A stretch of 7,673 bases of DNA from CBDUUP01 sp965370435 (GTDB taxonomy: Bacteria > Chloroflexota > Anaerolineae > Anaerolineales > UBA11579), in contig CBDUUP010000220.1 in the NCBI GenBank assembly GCA_965370435.1, positions 1-7,673 on the forward strand. The letters run 5' to 3'. The first letter of the stretch is position 1. Every line of letters starts with the position of its first letter. The position numbers were made by a program, and so were the translations under genes. Below the pieces are notes generated by a model. The model saw only the letters and a list, made by a program, of their open reading frames with translations. It did not search any database and was not told the origin of the DNA. This document shows, piece by piece, positions 1 through 6,000 of this stretch.

Positions 1-680
1 AGGAGGTGGACCAGATGATCGCCTCCAGCCAGGAGACGGGGATGACGTTGGCGGAGGCTTTCATGTACCGCCACCATCCGCAGACCAAAATCGCCGGGGA
101 GGTGGCGCACAGCGGGCGTCTGGGCGAGATCAGCCTGGTGCGGGGGGTGTTCAACTTCGCCTTCCAAACCAGGGAGAACATCCGCCTGGAGCCGGAATCG
201 GGCGGCGGCTGTTTGTGGGACGTGGGGGTCTATCCGCTCAGCTTCGCCCAATTCATCATGGGCGGGCCGCCGGAGTGGGTGTTTGGCTCCCAATGGGTGG
301 GCGACACCGGTGTGGATGAGACTTTCGCCGGGCAGATGGGATACGCCGGCGACCGATTCGCACAGATCGCATCCGCCTTCCGCACGCCCTGGTACACGGC
401 GGTGGAGGTCGTCGGCACGGAGGGGCGACTGGCTTTGAACCGGCCTTTCCTGGGAATGAGTCAGAACGGGAAGATGACTTTCCATCCCATAAAGGGCGAC
501 CCGGAAGACATTCCCGTGCCGGAGAAGGAACTCTATCTGGGCGAGGTGGAGGATATGCACGCCGCCATCCTGGACGGCGCGGCGCAGTATCTCAGCCTGG
601 AGGAGACCCGGAACCACGTCCGCACATTGGCGGCGCTTTATGAGTCGGCGCGGACGGGGGAGGTGGTTAGGTTGAGGTGA
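1..680 (+). CDS. Gfo/Idh/MocA family oxidoreductase, 5'-truncated by the window edge
   Basis: This is the C-terminal part of an NAD(P)-dependent oxidoreductase of the Gfo/Idh/MocA family, enzymes that usually oxidise or reduce sugars, inositols or related polyols in the cytoplasm. The frame is open to the left edge (first full codon at 3), so the GTG at 6 is not taken as the start. About 226 residues are visible, and family members are usually about 330, so roughly the N-terminal Rossmann NAD-binding third is missing. Family marks are EAFMYRHHPQ just after the expected start of the second domain, and GGGCLWDVGVYPLSFAQFIMG, which matches the usual glycine-rich segment followed by D-x-G-x-Y-P. 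The substrate cannot be told from this fragment, and the cofactor and catalytic EKP region lies outside the window. It ends in TGA, with a repeat element directly after it. The family call is firm; specificity is unknown. Confidence 0.9.
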   Translation, partial: EVDQMIASSQETGMTLAEAFMYRHHPQTKIAGEVAHSGRLGEISLVRGVFNFAFQTRENIRLEPESGGGCLWDVGVYPLSFAQFIMGGPPEWVFGSQWVGDTGVDETFAGQMGYAGDRFAQIASAFRTPWYTAVEVVGTEGRLALNRPFLGMSQNGKMTFHPIKGDPEDIPVPEKELYLGEVEDMHAAILDGAAQYLSLEETRNHVRTLAALYESARTGEVVRLR

Positions 681-688
681 TTTTTTTC

Positions 689-783
689 ACCGCAGAGACG
701 CGGAAAACACAGAGTTACGCAGAGAAAAACAAAAACTCTGCGAGACTCCCTAAGCGCAGCGACGCTCTCTGCGTCTCTGCGGT
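689..783. repeat. Palindromic intergenic element with 13-bp terminal inverted repeats and an inner hairpin
   Basis: The 13-mer accgcagagacgc at 689-701 is matched perfectly by its reverse complement gcgtctctgcggt at 771-783. Inside lies a second hairpin: cgcagag at 718-724 pairs with ctctgcg at 736-742 around an 11-base A-rich loop. No T-run follows either stem, so it does not look like a simple intrinsic terminator. The cgcagag core recurs several times in both orientations. The element fills nearly the whole gap between the oxidoreductase stop and the nitroreductase ribosome binding site. Similar 'cgcagagacgc' strings are common between genes in Chloroflexota and other environmental phyla, so I read it as a dispersed REP-like repeat; that comparison is from memory. 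Confidence 0.75.
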
Positions 784-800
784 AAATCGTTTTAGTTCAT

Positions 801-806
801 GAGGAG
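801..806 (+). promoter_or_regulatory. Shine-Dalgarno site of the nitroreductase gene
   Basis: The sequence gaggag sits six bases before the ATG at 813 and fixes that start codon. It begins 18 bases after the end of the upstream palindromic repeat. Confidence 0.75.
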
Positions 807-812
807 ATAATT

Positions 813-1325
813 ATGAAATTTTCGGAATTGGTCATCAAACGGCGGGCGGTGCGGGCGTATCAGGACAGGCAAATCGAGGAGGAGAAGCTGGCCTACGTGC
901 TGGAGGCGGCCCGGATGGCGCCCACGGCCAACAACCAGCAGCCCTTCCAACTCATCGTCATCCACACCGAGGGGCGGGACGAAGAGTTGAGCCGGATGTA
1001 CCACCGGGAGTGGTTCCGTGATGCGCCTATCGTCATCTGCGCCTGCGCGGTCCCGGAGGAGGGCTGGGTGCGGCGTCAGGATAAGGTGAATTACCGCCAG
1101 GTGGACGTGGCTATCGCGGTCACGCATTTGACCTTGGCGGCGGCGGAGATCGGGCTGGGGACTTGCTGGATAGGGGCGTTTGACCCGGAGGCTACTATCG
1201 AAGTCTTGGGATTGCCGGAGGGAGTGGAACCGGTGGTATTTGTGACGTTGGGGTATCCTGATGATGAGCCGAGGGTGAAGGAGAGGAAGCCTTTGGAGGC
1301 GTTGGTGAGGTATGGGGGGTGGTGA
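813..1325 (+). CDS. Nitroreductase-family FMN protein (170 aa)
   Basis: This encodes a small cytoplasmic flavoprotein of the nitroreductase family, whose members use FMN and NAD(P)H to reduce nitro groups, quinones or other acceptors. The actual substrate is not predictable here. Visible family marks are RRAVR at residues 10-14 (FMN phosphate contact), APTANNQQP at 36-44 (the usual A-P-S-x-x-N-x-Q-P segment), GLGTCWIGAF at 114-123 and the LGYP motif at 147-150. At 170 residues it is at the short end of the family and lacks the longer helical insertions of NfsA/NfsB-type enzymes. The start at 813 is supported by gaggag six bases upstream. It is co-directional with the oxidoreductase but separated by a 132-base repeat-rich gap, so shared transcription is uncertain. 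It converges on the RACo-like gene on the other strand. Confidence 0.92.
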   Translation: MKFSELVIKRRAVRAYQDRQIEEEKLAYVLEAARMAPTANNQQPFQLIVIHTEGRDEELSRMYHREWFRDAPIVICACAVPEEGWVRRQDKVNYRQVDVAIAVTHLTLAAAEIGLGTCWIGAFDPEATIEVLGLPEGVEPVVFVTLGYPDDEPRVKERKPLEALVRYGGW

Positions 1326-1328
1326 GGT

Positions 1329-1379
1329 AAAAACTTTATTTATCCGCGAATTGCGCGAATAACGCGAATGAAAAACTTT
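1329..1379. repeat. Three CGCGAAT units at 9-bp spacing, flanked by 9-bp direct repeats
   Basis: CGCGAAT occurs at 1345-1351, 1354-1360 and 1363-1369, exactly nine bases apart. The identical 9-mer aaaaacttt stands on both sides, at 1329-1337 and 1371-1379, and encloses 33 bases. The unit resembles a short dispersed 'gcgaat' intergenic repeat. The flanking direct repeats look like a target-site duplication but could be chance in A/T-rich sequence. Confidence 0.6.
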
Positions 1380-1409
1380 TGATCCTTAATCAGATTTGGG
1401 CGCGACTCA

Positions 1410-1457
1410 GCGACTGAAGTCGCACCAACAATTACGAAGTCCGCCCTTCGGCGGACT
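1410..1457. repeat. Pair of adjacent short hairpins
   Basis: The first hairpin is gcgact at 1410-1415 paired with agtcgc at 1418-1423 around a two-base centre. The second is agtccgcc at 1438-1445 paired with ggcggact at 1450-1457 around the loop cttc. Both are perfect in the stem. They are separated by 14 bases and look like one composite intergenic repeat. No T-run follows on either strand. Confidence 0.65.
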
Positions 1458-1515
1458 GAAATCTACTAAGAAACTTCAGGGTTTCTGGGTAAGGTTTTGT
1501 GGGTTGGCGCGCCGA

Positions 1516-1532
1516 GGCGGACTCGGTCCGCC
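1516..1532. repeat. Short GC-rich hairpin
   Basis: ggcggac at 1516-1522 pairs perfectly with gtccgcc at 1526-1532 around a three-base loop and is followed by cctacggg. The form 'ggcggac...gtccgcccctacg' is a familiar dispersed palindrome in Chloroflexota-like genomes. That comparison is from memory. Confidence 0.6.
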
Positions 1533-1644
1533 CCTACGGGAGAGGGGATGTTTCTTTTCCCCTGAACAGGATTTGTGGCTCTGTGGGGCGCACGGAATGA
1601 CAGCGCTAAGGGCGGGGACAAGCGGCATCCCTACATGAAGGCAT

Positions 1645-3459
1645 TTAAAACATTATTGATTTGGCGAAGAGGCTGGTGAAATTCTGATGGGTGGTCAGTT
1701 CGATATATTGGATGCGGGAGAGCATTTCTTCGGCTTCGCGGCGTTTGGCCTGGGAGAGGAGCAGGTGCTTGGCCCCCATCCCGGCGGCGTTGCCGATTTG
1801 TTGGAAGCGGTCCAGGGGGAAGGGGGGGAACATGCCGATGCGGATGGCGGATTCGACGTCCAGGTAGGTGCCGAAGGCCCCGGCGATGACACAGGCGTCC
1901 ACCTGGTCGTAGGCGACTCCAGCCAGATCGAGTAGGACGTCCATCCCGGCGCGGATGGCGCCTTTGGCGAGTTGTATTTCGTTCACGTCTTTGCGGGTCA
2001 CGACGACGGGGCGGCCATGCCCGCTGGCGAAGGCGGGGACCAGGGTCAGCAGGTGATTTTTATCTACTTTGCTCACCAGAGGGTGATCCTTTTGCAGCTG
2101 CCCGACGGGGGTCAAAATCTCGGCCCGAACCATCTCGGCCACCGCGTCCAGAATACCGGAGCCGCAAATTCCCACCGGTGACCGTCCGCCCACAGTCTGG
2201 GTGTGGACGACGCCATCGGCGATGCGGATGCGCTCTATCGCGCCGGGGACGGCTCGCATCCCGTCCTGGATGTGAGCGCCGTCGAAGGCCGGGCCGGAGG
2301 CGCAGGAGCAGGTTAGCAGGCGGCCCTCGCTCACCAGGCTGATCTCGGTGTTGGTGCCTATGTCGAGGGCGATGATGGTTTCATCACGGTTGGCGACGCC
2401 GCTGGCCAAGAGCATGGATACGTGGTCTGCGCCGACGTACCCGGCAATATTGGGAGGCAGGTAGACGTAGCTGCCCGGCGCGGCGTCCAGCCCGATGTGG
2501 CGGGCCGGAAGCGCCACCGCCTCGCCCACGGAGGGGACGTAGGGCGACTCTCCCAGTTGGCGCACGGGAAGCCCGGCGAAGAGATGGTGCATGGCGGTGT
2601 TGCCCACCACCACCGATTCGACGATCTGCTGTGAGTCTGCTTCCGCCTGGGCGCAGAGGTCGGCGACCAATTCATTGAGGCGGGAGACCAACTCGGATTG
2701 CAGCTTGGCGCGGCCGTCCGGGTTGGCGTTGGCGTAGGCGATGCGGCTGATGACGTCCTCGCCATAGGCGACCTGGGGGTTGGTGGCCCCCCCTTTGGCG
2801 AGGGTCTCTCCGGTGGAGAGGTCCACCAGATAGGCGGCCATCTTGGTGGTGCCGATGTCTACGGCCAGGCCCAACAAGGGAACCTCCGGCGGGAGGACAC
2901 TGACGATCTCGCCAATCCGCAGAGCAAAGCGAACCTGCCAATCCTGGGCGCGCAGGCGAGGGGCCAGACTTGACAGCACGGGCAGCCCGATCTGGGGCGA
3001 AGGAAGCCCTCTCTCGGCGAAGGCGTCGTTGAGGCGGGTGGTGTCGGAGCGCAGATCGTCCATGCCAGGGGGCTGGAGGGTGATGTCTACAGGGAGGACG
3101 ATGGGGTCAAGTTCAATCTCGACCTCCTGGCCTTCGATCTGCAAACGCTGGGAGGCGGTGAGGGATTCGGGGGAGATATTCAGTTTCAGGTCGGACAGCG
3201 GGGAGCACTGGCAGGCGAGACGGAATCCGGCTTCCACTTCGGTGTCGTACAGGAAGAGTTCTTCGTCGTCTTTGAGAGGGGTGAGATGGCCGGTCATCAA
3301 TTGGATCCGGCATTTGCCGCAGGTGCCTTCGCCGTTGCAGATAGATGCCAACTCGACGCCAGCCTGCTGGGCAGCGTCTAATACGGTCTGATCGGCGGAG
3401 ATGGAGACGCGGCGGCCAACCGGTTCGAAATCGATGGTGTAGGTTTGGGGTTTGGTCAT
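1645..3459 (-). CDS. RACo-like corrinoid protein reductive activator (2Fe-2S ferredoxin + ASKHA ATPase, DUF4445 family)
   Basis: By family, this protein uses ATP hydrolysis to drive an electron from its iron-sulfur cluster onto the inactive Co(II) form of a corrinoid protein, restoring Co(I) for methyl transfer. It is cytoplasmic. From the ATG at 3459 it is 604 residues. The N-terminal plant-type ferredoxin domain spans about 5-100, with cluster ligands C41, C47, C50 and C83 (CNGEGTCGKC, then LAC). A linker follows. Then comes the ASKHA fold: DIGTTK at 201-206 and DIGTN at 366-370 as the two phosphate loops, CASGPAFDG at 386-394, GICGSG at 430-435 and VIAGAFGTYLD at 524-534. The frame is open back to 3516, but that extension is the leader repeat (S-D-S-V-F twice), so I reject it. 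No strong Shine-Dalgarno sequence precedes the ATG. A broken second copy of its 5' end lies upstream. The MttB homologue on the same strand fits a demethylation role. Confidence 0.9.
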   Translation of the reverse strand: MTKPQTYTIDFEPVGRRVSISADQTVLDAAQQAGVELASICNGEGTCGKCRIQLMTGHLTPLKDDEELFLYDTEVEAGFRLACQCSPLSDLKLNISPESLTASQRLQIEGQEVEIELDPIVLPVDITLQPPGMDDLRSDTTRLNDAFAERGLPSPQIGLPVLSSLAPRLRAQDWQVRFALRIGEIVSVLPPEVPLLGLAVDIGTTKMAAYLVDLSTGETLAKGGATNPQVAYGEDVISRIAYANANPDGRAKLQSELVSRLNELVADLCAQAEADSQQIVESVVVGNTAMHHLFAGLPVRQLGESPYVPSVGEAVALPARHIGLDAAPGSYVYLPPNIAGYVGADHVSMLLASGVANRDETIIALDIGTNTEISLVSEGRLLTCSCASGPAFDGAHIQDGMRAVPGAIERIRIADGVVHTQTVGGRSPVGICGSGILDAVAEMVRAEILTPVGQLQKDHPLVSKVDKNHLLTLVPAFASGHGRPVVVTRKDVNEIQLAKGAIRAGMDVLLDLAGVAYDQVDACVIAGAFGTYLDVESAIRIGMFPPFPLDRFQQIGNAAGMGAKHLLLSQAKRREAEEMLSRIQYIELTTHQNFTSLFAKSIMF

Positions 3460-3520
3460 ATTGAACACTGAATCGCTGAGATGGTGAAACACTGAATCAC
3501 TGATTATCTGAACCACTGAA
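3460..3520 (-). repeat. Short direct repeats in the activator leader
   Basis: The 11-mer aacactgaatc (+ strand) occurs at 3464-3474 and again at 3488-3498, 24 bases apart, followed by a related cactgaa at 3514-3520. On the - strand this reads as repeated GATTCAGTG units just before the activator ATG. The same stretch is present unchanged in the second copy of the duplication. It could be a binding-site array or simple filler. No convincing -35/-10 pair was recognised. Confidence 0.55.
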
Positions 3521-3587
3521 AAGACTGAGCGTTGATAACTATAATCGTTTTCAGGACATTCGTGGGTATATTTTAGCAGAATGGCGA

Positions 3588-3647
3588 AGGAGTCGAGGCT
3601 TTAGCTGGAGGAAATGGTTAGGAGATCCAGCTAAAGTCTCGACTCCT
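3588..3647. repeat. 22-bp stem hairpin, copy 1
   Basis: The left arm at 3588-3609 (begins aggagtcgag) pairs with the right arm at 3626-3647 (ends ctcgactcct) around a 16-base loop. All 22 positions pair, with one G-T wobble (3598 with 3637). The stem has no T-run on either side, so it does not fit a classical intrinsic terminator. Copy 2 of the same hairpin, at 3900-3959, shows a compensatory change. It could be a REP-like repeat, an mRNA 3'-end stabiliser or a processing site. Confidence 0.85.
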
Positions 3648-3660
3648 AAAGATAATTGGC

Positions 3661-3771
3661 TTATTCGACGCCAGCCTCCTGGTCGGCGTCGAGGATGGCT
3701 TGGTCGGCGGAGATGGAGACGCGGCGGCCGACGGGTTCGAAATCTATGGTGTAGGTTTAGGGTTTGGTCAT
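3661..3771 (-). pseudogene. Broken duplicate of the RACo-like gene's first 36 codons
   Basis: Read on the - strand from an ATG at 3771-3769, this matches the activator N-terminus codon by codon, but codon 5 is TAA in place of CAA (Q). The match stops at codon 36 and codon 37 is again TAA, well before the cysteines of the ferredoxin domain, so no functional product is possible. Compared with the intact gene there are 15 substitutions within the 36 shared codons. Nine are at third positions, most of the others are conservative (T/A, V/I, Q/E) apart from one A/D, and one creates the stop. That is the pattern of a sequence that first diverged as a functional gene. It therefore looks like a piece of a paralogue, not a fresh copy that simply decayed. 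Confidence 0.88.
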
Positions 3772-3962
3772 ATTGAACACTGAATCGCTGAGATGGTGAA
3801 ACACTGAATCACTGATTATCTGAACCACTGAAAAGACTGAGCGTTGATAACTATAATCGTTTTCAGGACATTCGTGGGTATATTTTAGCAGAATGGCGAA
3901 GGAGTCGAGGCTTTAGCCGGAGGAGGTGACGAGAAGACCCGGCTGAAGCCTCGACTCCTAAA
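3663..3962. repeat. Imperfect tandem duplication, copy 2
   Basis: This is the partner of 3351-3650, offset by exactly 312 bases. It lies between the racemase stop codon (3974) and the intact activator gene, and carries the pseudogene 5' end, an identical leader, and a diverged hairpin. Any transcript running from the racemase gene into the activator gene would cross this copy first and then copy 1. Confidence 0.93.
3900..3959. repeat. 21-bp stem hairpin, copy 2, just after the racemase gene
   Basis: The left arm at 3900-3920 pairs with the right arm at 3939-3959. Compared with copy 1, a T-A pair (3606/3629) has become C-G (3918/3941), a G-T wobble has become G-C (3910/3949), and a T-A pair has become a T-G wobble (3914/3945). 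The loop has changed at several sites without effect on the stem. It starts 14 bases beyond the racemase stop codon in the direction of transcription, so it could protect or define that mRNA's 3' end. A smaller hairpin, tgccat at 3967-3972 with atggca at 3976-3981, spans the stop codon itself. Confidence 0.82.
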
Positions 3963-3973
3963 TCTATGCCATT

Positions 3974-5080
3974 TCATGGCAGAGTGATGGACTTTATGGT
4001 GGCGCGGGTTAGGGCTTCTTGGTTGAGGGTGACGCCCAGGCCGGGGGCGTTGGGGACGGTGATGGTACTGTCGGGGTTGAGGGTGAAGAGTTGGTCGGTG
4101 ATGTCTTCAATGTAATAGCGGGCCGAGGCAGAGATGTCGCCGGGGAGGGTGAAGCCGGGCAGACTCGCCAGAGCCAGGTTGGAGGCCCGGCCTACGCCGG
4201 TTTCGAGCATCCCGCCGCACCAGACGGGTATCTCTTGCTGGCGGCAGAGGTCATGGATGGCGACGGCTTGACTGAGGCCGCCGACTCGTCCAGCCTTGAT
4301 GTTGATGATGCGGCAGGCTTCCATTTCCAGGGCTTGGCGGGCGTGCCGGGGGGAGATGATGCTCTCGTCCAGGCAGATGGGGGTGTTGAACTGGGCTTGG
4401 AGGGCGCGGTGATCCCAGAGGTCGTCCTCGGCCAGGGGTTGTTCGATCATGAGGAGATTGAGGTCGTCAAGGGGTTGGAGGGCGGCGGCGGAGTCCAGGG
4501 TGTAGGCCGAGTTGGCGTCCACCATGATGCGCAGGTCGGGGAAGGCCTGGCGCAAGGCCTGTGTTTCGGCTGCGTCACGTCCGGGTTTGATCTTGGCTTT
4601 GACTCGCCGGTAGCCTTTCTCAACGTAATCGGTCACTACTGCGACGAGCACTTCAGGCGACTCCTGGATGCCCACCGAGACGCCGACCTCCACCTGGTCA
4701 TGGACGCCGCCCAGCAGCTCCCGGAGGGAACGGCCTTCCCGTTTCCCCTGCAAATCCCAGAGGGCCATCTCCAGCCCGGCTTTGGCCATAGGATGACCGC
4801 GGACCGCGGAGACTCGTTTTTGGAAATCGTCGGCATCTTCCAGGTCTTGTCCTAATATCGCCGGGGCGATGAAGTCGCGGAGGATGTGCCAGGCGGTCTC
4901 GGCGGTCTCGTAGGCGTAGCCGGGGTCATAATCGGCCACGCATTCCCCGTAGCCCACCAGCCCCTCCGAGAACACTTCTATCAAGATACAATCCCGGGTC
5001 TCGCTCCGCCCGAAGGAGGTCTCGAAGGGCGATTTCAAGGTCATACGCAGGAGGTGCATCTTCATTCGTTCGATCAACAT
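3974..5080 (-). CDS. menC: Enolase-superfamily OSBS / N-succinylamino acid racemase
   Basis: This is a divalent-metal-dependent enzyme of the muconate-lactonising subgroup. Family members dehydrate SHCHC to o-succinylbenzoate (menaquinone synthesis), racemise N-succinylamino acids, or do both. At 368 residues it is full length: an N-terminal capping domain (about 1-125), then a TIM barrel. Visible catalytic residues are the K-x-K pair K161/K163 (KAKIKPG), metal ligands D188 (VDAN), E213 (IEQP) and D238 (LDES), and the second base K262 (NIKAGRVGG). The WCGGMLETGVGRA segment at 287-299 is typical of the OSBS/NSAR family. The ATG at 5080 is chosen because AGGAG lies seven bases upstream and the GNAT gene ends two bases before it, so translation is probably coupled. 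The GNAT neighbour and the absence of other men genes favour racemase over menaquinone duty, which is inference. The symbol reflects the family name only. Confidence 0.88.
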   Translation of the reverse strand: MLIERMKMHLLRMTLKSPFETSFGRSETRDCILIEVFSEGLVGYGECVADYDPGYAYETAETAWHILRDFIAPAILGQDLEDADDFQKRVSAVRGHPMAKAGLEMALWDLQGKREGRSLRELLGGVHDQVEVGVSVGIQESPEVLVAVVTDYVEKGYRRVKAKIKPGRDAAETQALRQAFPDLRIMVDANSAYTLDSAAALQPLDDLNLLMIEQPLAEDDLWDHRALQAQFNTPICLDESIISPRHARQALEMEACRIINIKAGRVGGLSQAVAIHDLCRQQEIPVWCGGMLETGVGRASNLALASLPGFTLPGDISASARYYIEDITDQLFTLNPDSTITVPNAPGLGVTLNQEALTRATIKSITLP

Positions 5081-5082
5081 GG

Positions 5083-5976
5083 TCAGTCTCCTAGGGCGCT
5101 GTCTCCGCGGCTCAAAACGTAATAGCTGCGCGGGTTTGTGCCGGGCAAATAGACAAAGTCGGTCACCAGATAGCCATTGGCGAACAGATCCTCAAATATC
5201 TGGCGGGTGTGCAGACGCCATTGGAGGGCCAGTTCCATGTCGGCGGCTTTCATGGCTTGATAATCAGCGGGGATCTCCACCAACAGCAAGGGAGGGCGGG
5301 CGGCTTCATCCTCCGGCAGGGGGAGGACTTCGTCTGGGGGGACCGCCCAATCCCCCTCCAGCCGAGTGGAGTTGATGACCTGGGCATCTGCGGCCAGGAA
5401 ATGGGCCAGGTCGAGGCGGCGGCGGGGCTGGCTGCTGAGGCGGCGGTCCACTCGTTCTGAATTGACCCACCAATCCACCTGGAAGCGGTCGGTGGGCAGC
5501 CCGACGTTCAAGCCGTCTTGCAGCTCGCCATAGACCTCCCGGAAGTAGGTGTCGCAGACCGCGCCCAGCTTGGCGACGTTCAAACGGGCGTTGGCGCTCA
5601 TGAGGGGGTCGAAGGTCCAGGTGATGAGTTCCAGGCCGCGTTCACGCACCAACTGCCATTGGGCGCGCTTGAGTTTGAAACCCAGGCCGTGGGAACGGTA
5701 GTCGGGGTGGACGGCCAGTTGGTGAGAGTGATGTTTGAGGCGGGGGCGTCCGGGGCGGGAGGTGAAGCCTAGAAATCCGAAGACGAACCCGGCCAGGGCC
5801 TCACCGTCATAAGCGCCGACCACCACCCCGCCGTTGTGGGCGAAGGCGAGGAGCAAGTGGCCGGGGACGACTCCGGCATCGTCGCCGGGCCAGACGAGGC
5901 GGCACAAGTTCTCCACGGCGAGCATGGCTTCAGGGGATTCGATGGCTTGGAGGGTGAGGGGTTTAGAGGATGGCAT
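5083..5976 (-). CDS. GNAT-family acyltransferase, COG3375 type
   Basis: A GNAT-fold acyltransferase of 297 residues, belonging to the predicted-acetyltransferase group (COG3375) that is often found beside OSBS/NSAR-type racemases. In Geobacillus the GNAT partner of such a racemase transfers succinyl from succinyl-CoA to D-amino acids, and I infer a similar role here. Visible marks are the N-terminal LCRLVWPGDDAGVVPGHLLL, the AHNGGVVVGAYDG strand pair, FVFGFLGF, and LAVHPDYRSHGLGFKLKRAQW near 115-135, which is the acyl-CoA-binding motif (R-x-x-G-L-G in place of the usual Q/R-x-x-G-x-G/A). The frame extends to a GTG at 6003, but that codon lies inside a palindromic repeat. The ATG at 5976 matches the usual start of the family, though neither candidate has a clear Shine-Dalgarno site. 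The gene stops two bases before the racemase ATG. Confidence 0.85.
   Translation of the reverse strand: MPSSKPLTLQAIESPEAMLAVENLCRLVWPGDDAGVVPGHLLLAFAHNGGVVVGAYDGEALAGFVFGFLGFTSRPGRPRLKHHSHQLAVHPDYRSHGLGFKLKRAQWQLVRERGLELITWTFDPLMSANARLNVAKLGAVCDTYFREVYGELQDGLNVGLPTDRFQVDWWVNSERVDRRLSSQPRRRLDLAHFLAADAQVINSTRLEGDWAVPPDEVLPLPEDEAARPPLLLVEIPADYQAMKAADMELALQWRLHTRQIFEDLFANGYLVTDFVYLPGTNPRSYYVLSRGDSALGD
5088..5092 (-). promoter_or_regulatory. Shine-Dalgarno site of the racemase gene, inside the GNAT 3' end
   Basis: AGGAG on the - strand lies within the last codons of the GNAT gene, seven bases before the ATG at 5080. It decides the racemase start and supports translational coupling of the two genes. 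Confidence 0.75.
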
Positions 5977-6000
5977 GGGTCGGTGTCCGTCGTTTACCCT

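Larger units (their letters stand above)
1326..1644. other. Convergent intergenic region, repeats and hairpins only
   Basis: These 319 bases lie between the 3' ends of the nitroreductase gene (+) and the RACo-like gene (-). I see no credible gene. A TTG-initiated open frame at 1396-1638 translates through the hairpins and has no ribosome binding site. The stretch holds a small CGCGAAT array, two or three hairpins listed separately, and an unremarkable tail (1545-1644). No hairpin with a following T-run is present for either strand, so the terminators of the two converging genes are not evident, although the hairpins at 1438-1457 and 1516-1532 could slow polymerase in either direction. Confidence 0.7.
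3351..3650. repeat. Imperfect tandem duplication, copy 1 (activator 5' end + leader + hairpin)
   Basis: This 300-bp segment recurs at 3663-3962 at a constant offset of 312 bases with no net insertion or deletion, leaving a 12-base spacer between copies. It contains, in - strand order, a hairpin, about 130 bases of leader, and the first 36 codons of the RACo-like gene. Identity is uneven. Positions 3351-3447 differ from the second copy at 15 of 97 sites. Positions 3448-3605 (158 bases) are identical. The hairpin loop and distal arm then differ again at about ten sites. Confidence 0.93.

Noticed and set aside
1438..1532. Intrinsic terminators for the converging genes
   Set aside because: The stems at 1438-1457 and 1516-1532 are perfect, but neither is followed by a T-run on either strand.
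1396..1638. 80-codon + strand open frame in the convergent gap
   Set aside because: It starts at TTG without a ribosome binding site and translates through two hairpin repeats. Such frames are typical false genes on dispersed palindromes.
2843..3391. 182-codon + strand open frame opposite the activator gene
   Set aside because: It is antisense to the ferredoxin and linker part of a well-supported gene and has no recognisable motif.
3460..3516. 19-residue N-terminal extension of the RACo-like protein
   Set aside because: The extension is only the translated leader repeat (S-D-S-V-F occurs twice). The ferredoxin domain fits a start at the ATG at 3459.
3351..3962. Reading the duplication as a CRISPR or an insertion sequence
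   Set aside because: There are only two 300-bp units with 12 bases between them and no spacers. No terminal inverted repeats bound the unit and no transposase is present.
4019..4855. 278-codon + strand open frame opposite the racemase gene
   Set aside because: It is antisense to a gene with a complete catalytic residue set, and its composition (G, V, D, E rich) is that of a shadow frame.
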